Shown: positions 7,408 through 17,376 of the stretch, in pieces
How the letters are laid out: every line of letters starts with the position of its first letter
Position numbering within the stretch: the stretch's first letter is position 1
Assembly: GCA_902464495.1 (NCBI GenBank)
Contig: CABQJK010000010.1
Coordinates: 1-60,221 of the forward strand
Source: an uncultured Collinsella sp.
Lineage (GTDB): Bacteria > Actinomycetota > Coriobacteriia > Coriobacteriales > Coriobacteriaceae
Reading direction: 5' to 3'
DNA: 60,221 nt
Notes under the pieces: model-generated
Told to the model about the DNA's origin: nothing
The model's database searches: none
What the model saw: the letters and a program-made list of their open reading frames with translations, nothing else
Made by a program: the position numbers and the translations under genes

Positions 7408-8686
7408 CTACCGCGGCAGACGAATCGTAAAGCGGCTGCCGACGCCTTCGACCGAGGTCACGCCGATAACGCCGCCGTGGCTATCGACGATCCACTTGGC
7501 AATGGCGAGCCCCAGGCCCGAGCCCTGCGCGCCGGCGTCGCGCGCGTTGTCGGCGCGATAGAACCGCTCAAACGCGTGAGCTGCGGATTCCTGGTTCATG
7601 CCGATGCCCTCGTCCTCAACACTTATGTCGATCGTGCCCGTGCCCACATCCGGCGTTACGCCAAACGTGATGGTCGTGTCCACATCTGAATACTTGGCGG
7701 CATTTTGCACGATTACGCGCAGCGCCTGTTTCACGAGCGCCACGTCGACCGGCGCGTTGCAGCGCGGGTTGCCGACAAGCGCGGCATCGTACGCCAGCCG
7801 ATACGTGTGCCCGGTATCGATCATCTGCGATTCCTCGCACACCTCACCGAGCAACGCGGCCAGATTGGTATCCACGCGCCGCAGCACGGTGCGGCCGGCA
7901 TCGCCGCGCGCCAAGAACAGCAGCTGCTCAACGAGCTCCTGCATGTGTTCGCTTTCGGCCTTGAGCGAGGCGATGGATTCCGCCAGCACGTCCGGGTCGT
8001 CTTTGCCCCAGCGGTCGAGCATGTTCACGTAGCCCTGGATCACCGCGATGGGCGTGCGCAGCTCGTGGCTTGCGTCGTTGACAAAGCGCATCTGCTGCAG
8101 CTTGGCCTCTTGCATTTGGCGCAGCAGGCGGTTGAGTGCGACCTCGATACTCGCCAGGTCGGCATCGCCGGTGGTGATGTTCGGCGAGTCGACGCTTGCG
8201 CGCTCGATGGCCTGCTCCAGCGTTTCCATCCTGCCACCGGTGAGCTGCATACGGCCGAGCTCGTCCACGCGCAGAGCCAGGTCGTTGAGCGGCGCCATGG
8301 TGCGGCGCACGCGACGGGCGCCGCCGAGCATGTTAAGCGCGCTGACAATCTGCCAGCCAGCAACAACGATATAGAGGGGCCACAGCGCAGCCAGATCCTG
8401 CGCGAGGGGGAAGGTCTTGGTGGTGCGTGCAAGTTCAACAGCGTAGGTGAGCGTGGCCAGGTCCCAACCTTGCGTGGGCGAAATCGACATGCTGCGGACG
8501 GACTCGCTGGGGATCCAGCCCGCGGTAAACGTGCCGGCGGGCAGCGTCTGGTTGTATCCGTAGACGAGGATTGCCGCCGCAACAAGCAGCAAGAGGAGGT
8601 CTAGCCAGACGTAGCTCATCAGGCGTCGCCACATGTAGCTCCAGTTGATGGCGCGGGCGATGGAGGTGACGCGCTTGGTCTCGGCG

Positions 8687-8703
<17 letters not shown>
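7408..8703 (-). CDS. Sensor histidine kinase (OmpR-partner class)
   Basis: A 431-aa membrane kinase. Two membrane helices (LDLLLLLVAAAILVYGY near residue 35 and LWPLYIVVAGWQIVSALNML near 110) flank an extracytoplasmic sensing loop. A HAMP-like segment is followed by the H-box DASHELRTPIAV near residue 213, then the ATPase boxes (QNAAKYS; DEGIGMNQE; GSGLGLAIAKWIV). It autophosphorylates on the H-box histidine and passes phosphate to the regulator encoded just upstream. ATG 8703 overlaps the regulator's end by 17 bp, indicating translational coupling. The signal is unknown. Confidence 0.9.
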
Positions 8704-9472
<769 letters not shown>

Positions 9473-9490
9473 ACGTGCCCCCGTCTGCGA

Positions 9491-10033
9491 TTACTTGTCG
9501 TCGTTCAGATTCTGCTTGATGCCGTCCGCGGCGTCGGCGGCATGGTCCATCAGGTTGTTGATGCTACCGGGCACGTCACCGTCGCTATCGATACGGTAGC
9601 GCATGCCAAAGAACAGACCGATCAGCATCAGCCAAATCGTGGCGCCCCAGGCAAACAACGCGACGATGGGAATCAGGATGGGGATGTTGAGGATGATGGC
9701 ATCGCGGCGCGTGGCGATAAATTTGGTGTCCAGGCTCAGGCGGAAGAGCTTTTTGAGGTACTCCCACACCGTGTCCATCTTCTTGGAGAAGTCGGTCTTC
9801 TCGCTCGACTTCTCGTAGGCGGCCTGCGCGGCGACCATCTCGGCAGAGGGCTCGTCGACCGGCTCGGACTCGGTGGCGGCGTGTGCCGATGTGGCCTGCG
9901 TTTTGCCCTGCGACTCGAGCCAAATGATGGCGTCCAAGACGTTGCCGTCGGCAGCGTCGAGCGCGGCCTTGGCATCGGTGTAACTCACGTTGCACTTGGT
10001 GCGGATGGTTTCAACTTTTTCGAGGTCGTCCAT
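9491..10033 (-). CDS. UBA-like / DUF4342 domain membrane protein
   Basis: A 180-aa protein. The N-terminal ~45 residues form a UBA/TS-N-like three-helix segment (VETIRTKCNVSYTDAKAALD ... NVLDAIIWLESQGK). An acidic linker follows, then a DUF4342-type region with one long hydrophobic segment (AIILNIPILIPIVALFAWGA and the following residues) that is probably membrane-embedded. The function is unknown. It lies 18 bp upstream of the response regulator start and is read in the same direction, so it may be the first gene of that operon. Confidence 0.8.
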   Translation of the reverse strand: MDDLEKVETIRTKCNVSYTDAKAALDAADGNVLDAIIWLESQGKTQATSAHAATESEPVDEPSAEMVAAQAAYEKSSEKTDFSKKMDTVWEYLKKLFRLSLDTKFIATRRDAIILNIPILIPIVALFAWGATIWLMLIGLFFGMRYRIDSDGDVPGSINNLMDHAADAADGIKQNLNDDK

Positions 10034-10412
10034 GACCTGTCCTTTCGTTCGATGGGCGCGACGCCGGGCGATCTGCCCGGGCGCGAGCGTTGCGTTCGGC
10101 GGCCTGCGTTGCGCGGTGCCGCCCCGCCCTTGGTCGAACTCTATAGTGCAGGTTATAGATTAAGCGATTCTTGAGCCAAGATTAATGCTGGATGAGTTTT
10201 TGGGTGGGGCGGGCACAGGCAGCCTTTGGGACAAGCGCAGGCTGGGTGGGCCGAATCCAAGCGTAAATTTGTGTCCGCACGGCGAGATATACTTATTACC
10301 AACGTTGAAGGGCGTGATGGGGCAAAGTTGCCCGCCGTCCGCGAAATCAGAGGAACCGCAGCGGCGCGCGGGCGCAAGCGAGCGGGATCTCGACGCAAAC
10401 AGGGGGCCATAA
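10034..10412. other. Divergent promoter region, no gene
   Basis: This 379-bp spacer lies between the leftward DUF4342 gene and the rightward phosphoesterase gene. It is AT-richer around 10141-10200 and must hold promoters for both directions. I see no reliable promoter pair, RNA gene or repeat. Confidence 0.4.
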
Positions 10413-11174
10413 GTGCATATCTACGCTATGAGTGACATTCACGGGTGTCTTGATGCTTTTAAGGCATCGCTTTCCACCATCGACCTCGATGCCCGGGACT
10501 CCAAGCTGGTCCTGCTGGGCGACTACTGCGACCGAGGCCCCGATTCGCTTGGGGTCTTTGAGCTTGTCATGGACTTGCAAAAACGTTACGGCGATCGTGT
10601 CGTGGCGCTGCGTGGCAACCACGAGGAGATGTTCCTTGAGTACATCGACGAGGTGAAAGATCCCAATTTTACGCAAGCATGGATACTTGCCGACAGCAAT
10701 CTGGCGACGGCCAAGAGCTTCCTGGATGCCGAGGCGTTCAAGCGCGTCAAGCATCTGTTGAGGCTCAGGAAGTTCGAGGAGGCCTACGCCTATACGGTTG
10801 AGCGGATGAAGGCCGAGCACGCGGACATTATCGCGTGGGTCCGTAAGCTCCCTTACGTTTACGAGTCCCCCTTTGGCCAGGTCTTTGTGCATGCTGGCAT
10901 CGACGAGGAAGCCGGGGAGGATTGGAAGATCGGCACGCCTGATGAGTCGTTTACCATGATGCCGCCCGATTACGTGGGATGTGAGTTCTACCTTGATGTT
11001 ATCGCTGGGCACATCAACACAGAGGTAGTCTCGGGCATTGTAGGCTACCGCGGCATTTGGCATGACGGGGCCAGCCATTACTACATCGATGGGGGCGTCA
11101 TGAAGAACGGCGAGGTCGCCGTGCTGAACTACGACTCGGAGACGGGGAAGTACAGCGGGCAAGGGCTGGAGTAG
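10413..11174 (+). CDS. Serine/threonine-phosphatase-like metallophosphoesterase
   Basis: A 253-aa calcineurin-like phosphoesterase with the canonical metal-binding motifs in order: SDIHGCLDAF (6-15), GDYCDRGPDS (36-45), RGNHEEMF (67-74), then a late VHAGID and AGHIN. This set is typical of the PrpA/PrpB and bis(5'-nucleosyl)-tetraphosphatase type, so the substrate may be phosphoprotein, a dinucleoside polyphosphate or similar. The start is GTG 10413. It stands alone and marks the left edge of the accessory block. Three further enzymes of this superfamily are at 41-43 kb. Confidence 0.88.
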   Translation: MHIYAMSDIHGCLDAFKASLSTIDLDARDSKLVLLGDYCDRGPDSLGVFELVMDLQKRYGDRVVALRGNHEEMFLEYIDEVKDPNFTQAWILADSNLATAKSFLDAEAFKRVKHLLRLRKFEEAYAYTVERMKAEHADIIAWVRKLPYVYESPFGQVFVHAGIDEEAGEDWKIGTPDESFTMMPPDYVGCEFYLDVIAGHINTEVVSGIVGYRGIWHDGASHYYIDGGVMKNGEVAVLNYDSETGKYSGQGLE

Positions 11175-11200
11175 GTATGCCCTTCGAAGTGGCCAAGAGT

Positions 11201-11384
11201 CAAGGTCTAATACTTTTCCCGAGAAGTGAACGAGCTAAATCGGACCCCCGAAGCATCGACACTTTGAGAGCGCCGTTTCCTGCGGTTTCGATGTCGGAAT
11301 CCAGCGATTTTGCTGTCGAAAAATGCGGATGTTTCAGGGGTCCAAAAACAGCCGTTCACTTTGCGGGAAAAGTATTAGACCTCG
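11201..11384. repeat. ~184-bp palindromic element (MITE-like)
   Basis: The 32-nt left end beginning CAAGGTCTAATACTTTTCCC (11201-11232) is almost exactly the reverse complement of the right end at 11353-11384. Inverted similarity continues inward (CGGACCCCCGAAGCATCG against CGGATGTTTCAGGGGTCC). The whole element could fold into one long hairpin. It carries no gene. The size and long terminal inverted repeats suggest a miniature mobile element. Confidence 0.8.
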
Positions 11385-11469
11385 ATAACGGGGGATGGTG
11401 CTCCGGTGGGAAAGCGGCGGCAGGAGTGGGATAAGCAAGGCGAGGCGGTCATGTGAAATCAAAATCGTG

Positions 11470-11503
11470 TTGCAAAAGTATGAAAACATCCTACAATTGC
11501 AAC
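11470..11503 (+). promoter_or_regulatory. Sigma70-type promoter of the abiE-like operon, apparently leaderless
   Basis: A -35 box TTGCAA (11470-11475) and a -10 box TACAAT (11492-11497) are separated by 16 bp. The ATG of the antitoxin gene begins 7 bp after the -10 box, so transcription would start at or next to the start codon. There is no Shine-Dalgarno sequence upstream. GTTGCA and TGCAAC at the two ends of this segment form an inverted repeat that could bind the antitoxin. Confidence 0.6.
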
Positions 11504-12127
11504 ATGAAGTACTTTAGCAACATAACGGCGATAAGCGAGCTATCCGAGAGCGAAGGCGTGTTCACCACAGCCCAGGCGGCTCGCATGGACATCTCTCGAG
11601 ATGCGCTGGCACATTCATGCCGTGTGGGGCGTCTTGAACGGATATGTCACGGTGCCTACCGGATGGCTGGCACGCAGCGCCAAGACACCGACGAGCTTAA
11701 CGCCCTTTGGAAGCTCACCAATCCCTCCCTTTGCGCGTGGGAGAGAAAGCGTCAGTGGGACGGCATCGCCGTAAGTGGTACGACCGCGGCGAACCTGCAG
11801 CAAATGGGCGATTTCTATCTATCCCCCTACAGGATGACCGCGCCCACGCGCATCAATACAAGAAACGAATCCCTTTCCTTTGCAAAGCGCGAGATTGCTG
11901 AGCGGGATATCGTCTGGCTCGACGGTCTGCCGGTTACCAAACCCGAGCGCACGCTCGTCGATCTATGCCTCGATTGCGAGGACCCCTCATTAATTACCGA
12001 TGCCTATCGCGACGCGCTTGGGCGTGGGCTTGATATACAACGGCTGAAGGATCTTGTAGAAGAGAACTTTAAAACCGCCAAGCGCCGTGAGCTAATGAGG
12101 CCTCTGCTAATGGTGCTGAACGACTAA
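11504..12127 (+). CDS. AbiEi-like antitoxin / transcriptional regulator
   Basis: A 207-aa protein matching the AbiEi family of type IV toxin-antitoxin systems. An N-terminal winged helix-turn-helix (ELSESEGVFTTAQAARMDIS ... LAHSCRVGRLERICHGAYRM) is followed by a family core with AVSGTTAANLQQMGD and LPVTKPERTLVDLCLD. AbiEi proteins repress their own operon and neutralise AbiEii. ATG 11504 is preferred over GTG 11453 because the promoter boxes lie between the two. The partner toxin gene starts 15 bp downstream. Confidence 0.8.
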   Translation: MKYFSNITAISELSESEGVFTTAQAARMDISRDALAHSCRVGRLERICHGAYRMAGTQRQDTDELNALWKLTNPSLCAWERKRQWDGIAVSGTTAANLQQMGDFYLSPYRMTAPTRINTRNESLSFAKREIAERDIVWLDGLPVTKPERTLVDLCLDCEDPSLITDAYRDALGRGLDIQRLKDLVEENFKTAKRRELMRPLLMVLND

Positions 12128-12142
12128 TGCGAAACGGAGGAC

Positions 12143-13033
12143 ATGGTGAAGTACAAGACACCTGCCGCATTGGAGATGGCTGTTAGGAATGCCGCAAGGC
12201 GGTCGCCGATGGATACTAATCGGGCAATCGCTGGTTTCTACTTTCACCGCCTTTTGTGCCGCGTTTTTAAGGGAGACGACAGCCGCTTCGTGCTCAAGGG
12301 CGGCCAAAGTGTCCTGGCGCGAACGCTCGATGCGCGTGTTACAAGAGATATTGACTTGGTCGCTCAAGAGGAGAGTCTCGAAGAAGCTATTGCCGATCTG
12401 GTGCAGGCGGCCTCGATTGACCTAGACGATTTCGTTTCGTTTGTCTTTGATCGCGCGGAGCAAATTAAGGCAGAAGATGAGTATCGATGTGGTACGAAGG
12501 TGTGGTTTACTCCCTTTATGGGAACCAAGAAGCTGCAACCAATTTCAATTGATTTGGTGGTTGATGAGGTGCGGGGACTTGAGCCTGAGATTCTTGCACC
12601 GGTCGATCGTTTGGATATCGAGGGGCTCCCAGTTTGCGACTATCGGGTATGTCGAGTGGAGAGCGCCCTTGCAGACAAATTGCTTGCAATGATGGAACTG
12701 CATGACGGTCGAGCATCTTCGCGAATCAAGGACATCGTCGACATCTTGGTGTACGCGAAAACTTGCTCCGTAGATGGGGCAACGCTTGCTGAGAGAGTTG
12801 AGAAAGAAGCGTTTGCTCGCAAGATAGCAATGCCGAAAGAGTTCGTAGCGCCTCTTTGGTGGAAGCAAAATGGCTCTGCGCAGTACACAAAGATGGCGAG
12901 GCAGGCGGGAGTGCTTGAGTTCGCGGGGAATATTGCCGGGGCGGAAGAGGTCGTCAATAGGTTATATGCGCCATACTTTGATCGTTCGATGAGTGTGTGC
13001 AAATGGAATCCTCAAACCATGAGATGGGAGTAG
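12143..13033 (+). CDS. AbiEii-like nucleotidyltransferase toxin
   Basis: A 296-aa protein of the AbiEii/AbiGii toxin family (DUF1814, nucleotidyltransferase fold). FVLKGGQSV (49-57) and TRDIDLV (67-73) are the two family signature motifs, with the aspartates expected to bind metal and nucleotide. The later Lys in LADKLLAMM is also typical. Such toxins cause growth arrest or abortive infection, some by modifying tRNA; the target here is unknown. GGAGG is very close to ATG 12143, so GTG 12146 is a possible alternative start. Confidence 0.85.
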   Translation: MVKYKTPAALEMAVRNAARRSPMDTNRAIAGFYFHRLLCRVFKGDDSRFVLKGGQSVLARTLDARVTRDIDLVAQEESLEEAIADLVQAASIDLDDFVSFVFDRAEQIKAEDEYRCGTKVWFTPFMGTKKLQPISIDLVVDEVRGLEPEILAPVDRLDIEGLPVCDYRVCRVESALADKLLAMMELHDGRASSRIKDIVDILVYAKTCSVDGATLAERVEKEAFARKIAMPKEFVAPLWWKQNGSAQYTKMARQAGVLEFAGNIAGAEEVVNRLYAPYFDRSMSVCKWNPQTMRWE

Positions 13034-13044
13034 CCCAGATAACT

Positions 13045-13079
13045 AAGCCGGCGGCAGGAGCTGGTCCTGCCGCCGGCTT
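13045..13079. terminator. Bidirectional terminator between convergent genes
   Basis: AAGCCGGCGGCAGGA pairs with TCCTGCCGCCGGCTT, a 15-bp perfect stem with a short loop. It sits between the convergent abiEii-like gene and the methylase-like gene. Confidence 0.8.
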
Positions 13080-13102
13080 GGGGCGTTTCTGCTGTATCTG
13101 TT

Positions 13103-14542
13103 TTACTCGCAGGCTTGGTCGATCACTTGGGTGACGGCCTTCTTTGCGGCTTCGAGGTTGCGCTGAGCTTGGGCGACAGCGGCCTCGGCTTGTTTCTTTG
13201 CTTTTACGACTTCGGCAAAGTGATTGATGGACTCGCTGTACTCACGCGTGCGCGGGTCAAGTGCCGGCGGAACTTCAATCTCGAACAGATCGGAAGGTCG
13301 GATAGCGCGGATGCTGGCTCCTTCAGTTAATGCTTGAATCAGCTGCGCCCCGTGGCCTTCGGTGAGGTATCCGATGACTATCTCCGAAAACACCACGCGC
13401 TCCTCTTCGGTCATCGTTTGGAATGATGGGCGAATGACGGTGGTGTTATGCGAAGCAACCAGGTGTTGTTTCGCGTCAGCGGCGCTGACGACGAGCAGGT
13501 TGGATGCGCCAGAGCGACCCAGCATGCGCGGCATGACGATATCGCCCGCGCGGAGTTCATAGCGATCGAGGACGCTGGGGTCCACCTTTACGAATTTAGA
13601 GTCCGGCCCATTTACACTTTCTACAGCGTCTGCGGGCAGAAGGTTGCCGTCTTGAAAATCTTGAGACGAAATACGGCGCACCTCAACTGCGTCAATGTCG
13701 TTCGATGTCGTGCTCTCGCGGGGCATGAATGGCGCAATTCGCGTAAAAGAATCACCAAGTGTGGCGCTGTAGTTTCGGGTGATGGCGATGAGGCTGATTT
13801 TGCCTTTTGAGAGAGCAGCGTGGTGTTGGAGCAGCTCGCGCGTGGTAAAAGTGAACGTTTTGATCGGCTTCGATCTGGGCGTATTTGAATTGATGCGGGC
13901 CCAGTCGGGGGAGATAACAAAGGTGATATCTGAATAATACGATGTCTTAGTTACAAACTGAAAACGCGGTCCAGATTCGATTACGCTGCGAAATGCAACG
14001 TTGCGATTTCCCGAAGACAATATGAGAAGTGCGCTTGTCATGTAGGGTGCGGGCTCGGAAAGAGGCAAATAAATAACGCTCTCGATGAGCCCTTCGCGTA
14101 TCAAAATCGTGCGCGCTTGCTCAGCTTTATCAAGTAAATCGGCGGGAAGTATCACGGCTGCTCGAGTGCGGCCTGAAAGGGCGAGTGCATACAGACACCA
14201 AATAAAAGGACCCCAGTCACAAAAATCCAGATAGCCAGGTTCCAAATAATCGATGAGCGCGGCGCAGTCTTTTTCGACATCGCGCTTGTTTGCACGGTAG
14301 TAGTTTGATGCATCGATAAGCACTGGAGCGAGTTCGCCATCGCTTGCATTCTGTTTACCGGGCTCAAGCTCACAAATATCGGGCACGCCGTTGCCGTTCA
14401 GGGTAAAGCACTTAGCGAGATCTTCGGCATCCACGGAGCCAGGCAGGCGGACGGTAAGCAGGCGACTGTCTTGTTCCAGGTTAAGCGCGCGCGAGAGGGC
14501 GGCGGCAGTGAGGCGTGGCAATGATGATGTAGTTTCACGCAT
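13103..14542 (-). CDS. Methylase-like / target-recognition fusion lacking visible catalytic motifs
   Basis: A 479-aa protein. Residues of about 105-190 (WCLYALALSGRTRAAVILPA, then LIREGLIESVIYLPLSEP) resemble the late part of type I HsdM methylases, after the usual NPPF motif. No NPP(F/Y) motif or glycine-rich AdoMet loop is visible before it. The second half (VDPSVLDRYELRAGDIVMPR, then GASNLLVVSA and VIRPS) resembles an HsdS target-recognition domain, and it ends in a coiled coil (about residues 430-475). It may bind DNA without methylating it. No HsdR is nearby. It is transcribed divergently from the VirD4-like operon. Confidence 0.6.
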   Translation of the reverse strand: MRETTSSLPRLTAAALSRALNLEQDSRLLTVRLPGSVDAEDLAKCFTLNGNGVPDICELEPGKQNASDGELAPVLIDASNYYRANKRDVEKDCAALIDYLEPGYLDFCDWGPFIWCLYALALSGRTRAAVILPADLLDKAEQARTILIREGLIESVIYLPLSEPAPYMTSALLILSSGNRNVAFRSVIESGPRFQFVTKTSYYSDITFVISPDWARINSNTPRSKPIKTFTFTTRELLQHHAALSKGKISLIAITRNYSATLGDSFTRIAPFMPRESTTSNDIDAVEVRRISSQDFQDGNLLPADAVESVNGPDSKFVKVDPSVLDRYELRAGDIVMPRMLGRSGASNLLVVSAADAKQHLVASHNTTVIRPSFQTMTEEERVVFSEIVIGYLTEGHGAQLIQALTEGASIRAIRPSDLFEIEVPPALDPRTREYSESINHFAEVVKAKKQAEAAVAQAQRNLEAAKKAVTQVIDQACE

Positions 14543-14827
14543 GTATAGAGCCCTTTCTTCTCAGTGAGTTTATATTAGCAGAATAATTTGAAAATTTCTA
14601 ATGACGAGAACAGCACACTGTGTTATCCTCGAAGCAATCCAAATCCAACTCAATACCAACTGCTTGATGCGAACGCTTTGCAGTCTTTAGGCAAATTGCA
14701 GTATCAAGCAGGACGATTCCACTTGTGAAGCTGCAGGCTAGGCCAACAATCATCTCTCTAGCATAAGGGCTTCTAAAGCCTAGAACAAACTCCCTACTAG
14801 CATCCACCACAGAAAGGAAGGTCATCC

Positions 14828-15745
14828 GTGAAGAGTAAAGACGACATCTACATAGCATTCCTCGACGAGATCGACGAGGATCTCCGCAGCATGTGCGAAA
14901 TGAACGGGAAGGCGGAACGGCCACTTCCGTGTCCGTACTGCGGCGAGAAGAACGTTGAGCGCCTAGCCAAGACGCTCGTTGACGTGCTGGAAAAGCACTC
15001 ACCCGATATTCCTGAGCTGGTGCCCGAGCAGCATCGAGCCGACGTACACGAGGCCCGCGAGCTTTTGGCTGCTGCGACGCTCGCTTTGCTGCCGCTGTAT
15101 TTCTCCCCGCGCGATAGCTGCATGGACAGCGTGGCGATTGTAGTGAGTATGTTTAGACATGGACGCACCGCGGGCTTCAAATCGGCTGGCGTTCTCTTGT
15201 TTGAGCAAGTTACGACAGGGATGAAGTACAGCACCAAGAAGGATGCCCATATTCCGTCCCCCTTCGTGCGCCATATCGATAGCAGAAAGCCATATGACCG
15301 GCTGCACCGCGATGGATCGCGTGGCTTTACGGCGGACGAAGACGATGCCGTCATGTTTTATAAGCGCCACCTCAAGGTGCAGCGACGCGTGTTCGATGCG
15401 AGCCCGCGTTTCAACTTTGAGCTATGCGTCAAACGCCCGTTTGAGGCACTTTCGGACGAACGAGATTCTTTTTATTACATGGAGGAAAAAATGGAAATCG
15501 ATTTGGCAACTAAGGTGCGAAAGCTCCAGGACCGCTACACCCTCAACTTCGCTCAGGCCAAAGGGTACGACCTGCTCGACAGGCTGATGATTGAGGCGTT
15601 GCTTGCATATCTGCGTGATGGAACGGTCTCGGCCGCGGCGCGTGAGAGCTATTTGTCGCAGGCCGAGCGCCTGATTGACGGCACGGTCAAGTTGTCGTGT
15701 GCGGCGAATCCCAATGAGGACGCCGACGTTGACCGTATTTCCTAG
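14828..15745 (+). CDS. Hypothetical protein, first gene of the VirD4-ClpP operon
   Basis: A 305-aa soluble protein that I do not recognise. The first ~45 residues contain a CPYCGEKN motif (a single CxxC pair), and a second Cys-poor helical region ends with LQDRYTLNFAQAKGYDLLDR near residue 240. No signal peptide or membrane segment is visible. The start is GTG 14828, preceded by AAAGGAAGG. The VirD4-like gene starts 38 bp after the stop, so the two are probably co-transcribed. Confidence 0.75.
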   Translation: MKSKDDIYIAFLDEIDEDLRSMCEMNGKAERPLPCPYCGEKNVERLAKTLVDVLEKHSPDIPELVPEQHRADVHEARELLAAATLALLPLYFSPRDSCMDSVAIVVSMFRHGRTAGFKSAGVLLFEQVTTGMKYSTKKDAHIPSPFVRHIDSRKPYDRLHRDGSRGFTADEDDAVMFYKRHLKVQRRVFDASPRFNFELCVKRPFEALSDERDSFYYMEEKMEIDLATKVRKLQDRYTLNFAQAKGYDLLDRLMIEALLAYLRDGTVSAAARESYLSQAERLIDGTVKLSCAANPNEDADVDRIS

Positions 15746-15783
15746 CAGCCAACCAGATCTTTCGACAAGAAAGGGGCCATGCC

Positions 15784-17268
15784 ATGTCAGTTATCAAGAT
15801 GTTCGGCTACGAGGCCGCGCAGCAAACGGAGTATCAGACCAAGAAGTGGGCGACCAGGGAGGAGATGCAGGCGCTGTCATCCGGCGACGAGCTGCGCGAT
15901 GTGATCTTGGCGCAGGGTGCCACGGTGGCGTTCTACGAGGACGACAAGCATTGGGAGACAGGCGTGTCCAACAATGTTTTTGCCTTTGGAGGCACCGGCA
16001 GCGGCAAAACGGCGAGTTTTATTTTGCCCAACCTGCTCAATCACCACGAGTGCTGCTATGTGGTCACAGACACCAAGGGTGAGCTGCTGCGCCGCACGGG
16101 GAAGGGCTTTGAAGACGACGGCTACGAGGTAACGGTTCTCGATACTGTTAATCCCGAGCAGTCGGCCGGATACGACCCTCTGCGCTACGTGATGGATGTC
16201 GAGGATATCCCCACCACAGTGGCGGCAATCATGGAGGGGGTCGATCCTGACCGTCGTAGCTTTAGGTATGATCCGTTCTGGGATAACGCAAACGATCTGC
16301 TGCTTCGGGCAATTGTTGGAATCCTATATCTCCTGGAGTGCCTTGCCGGCACCCTTGCGCCGGGCGAGGACCCCAATGCTCCGCGCCGCTACCTTAAGAT
16401 GAACAACGTCTTTAAGCTGGCCGCGCTCATCAAAGTCACGGGAGATGGCGAGGGGCGATTCCCGTTGGACTACCTTGTGGAGGAGGTGGAGTCCAAGGAG
16501 TTCCTCGATAAGCATGGGGCGGTGAACGCAGACCTGTACGGCGTTGAGCAGTATCGCGATTTTCGTGGGGCGGCCGATAGAACGCTTAAGAGCATTCTGA
16601 TAACGCTCAATGCAACTATCTCGCGGCTTAAGACGCCCCAGCTCATGCGCGTTTTTGAGAATGACGAGATGCGTCTTGATCGTATTGACGAGGGCAAGCG
16701 CGTGATCGATCTTAAAGTGAGCGACAACGACTCGGCCAATGCATGGCTTGCGAACGTTGCCCTTAAGCAGCTGTTTAACCTTGCCCAGCGCCGTGCCGAT
16801 GCCAGCCCCAGCGGACATTTGCAGCATCGCGTGCAGTTTGTGCTCGATGAGTTTCCTAACGTGGGACGTATCCCCGATTTTGAGCGCAGCATTGCGACCG
16901 TGCGCAGCCGCGGCATTAGCTTTTTGATGTGCGCGCAATCGCTGAGTCAGCTCGATGGCGTGTACGGCAAATCCACGGCGCTTACCATCCTCGATAATTG
17001 CGATAGCTTGATCTATATGGGTGGTGGCAGCAACATTGCGATGCAGAACTACATAAGCGAACTGTGTGGCGAGTCGGTTTTGGGCACCAATTACGTGGGT
17101 GCCGAGCGCACTGCCGTAGATGTGCGCGGTTACGTGATGACCCCGGGCGAGGTTGGGCTTATGCCTCGCAGCGATTGCCTGGTCAAGGTGACCGGCATGC
17201 GTCCCTTCCGTGCCAAGAAGTACTTTTGCGGCGACCATCCCAATGCCGCCAGGTGGCTAAGGGATTAG
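15784..17268 (+). CDS. Orphan VirD4/TraG-family coupling ATPase, soluble form
   Basis: A 494-aa ATPase of the type IV coupling protein family. Walker A GGTGSGKT is at 69-76, VVTDTKGELL at about 98-107, Walker B QFVLDEFPNVG near 348-358, and CAQSLSQL (motif III-like) near 382. Family members are hexameric pumps that deliver relaxase-DNA to type IV secretion channels. Here the usual two N-terminal membrane helices are absent and no relaxase or secretion genes are in the window. The ATG follows AAGAAAGGGG. A hairpin separates it from the ClpP-like gene. Confidence 0.88.
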   Translation: MSVIKMFGYEAAQQTEYQTKKWATREEMQALSSGDELRDVILAQGATVAFYEDDKHWETGVSNNVFAFGGTGSGKTASFILPNLLNHHECCYVVTDTKGELLRRTGKGFEDDGYEVTVLDTVNPEQSAGYDPLRYVMDVEDIPTTVAAIMEGVDPDRRSFRYDPFWDNANDLLLRAIVGILYLLECLAGTLAPGEDPNAPRRYLKMNNVFKLAALIKVTGDGEGRFPLDYLVEEVESKEFLDKHGAVNADLYGVEQYRDFRGAADRTLKSILITLNATISRLKTPQLMRVFENDEMRLDRIDEGKRVIDLKVSDNDSANAWLANVALKQLFNLAQRRADASPSGHLQHRVQFVLDEFPNVGRIPDFERSIATVRSRGISFLMCAQSLSQLDGVYGKSTALTILDNCDSLIYMGGGSNIAMQNYISELCGESVLGTNYVGAERTAVDVRGYVMTPGEVGLMPRSDCLVKVTGMRPFRAKKYFCGDHPNAARWLRD

Positions 17269-17302
17269 CCCTTGCAGTCCCGCACATTCTGACCTGCATT
17301 TT

Positions 17303-17339
17303 GGCCGCACGGCCTCTGTTTGCCATGTGCCGTGCGGCC
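17303..17339 (+). promoter_or_regulatory. Intercistronic hairpin between the virD4-like and clpP-like genes
   Basis: GGCCGCACGGC (17303-17313) pairs with GCCGTGCGGCC (17329-17339), an 11-bp GC-rich stem with a 15-nt loop. There is no U-run after it, so it is more likely an mRNA processing or stability element, or an attenuator, than a full terminator. Confidence 0.5.
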
Positions 17340-17376
17340 TACCCCCTTAACGATCCCATCTAGAAAGGAATTAACC

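Noticed and set aside
11177..11434. 85-aa open frame after the metallophosphoesterase
   Set aside because: It lies almost wholly within the palindromic element and has no coding features.
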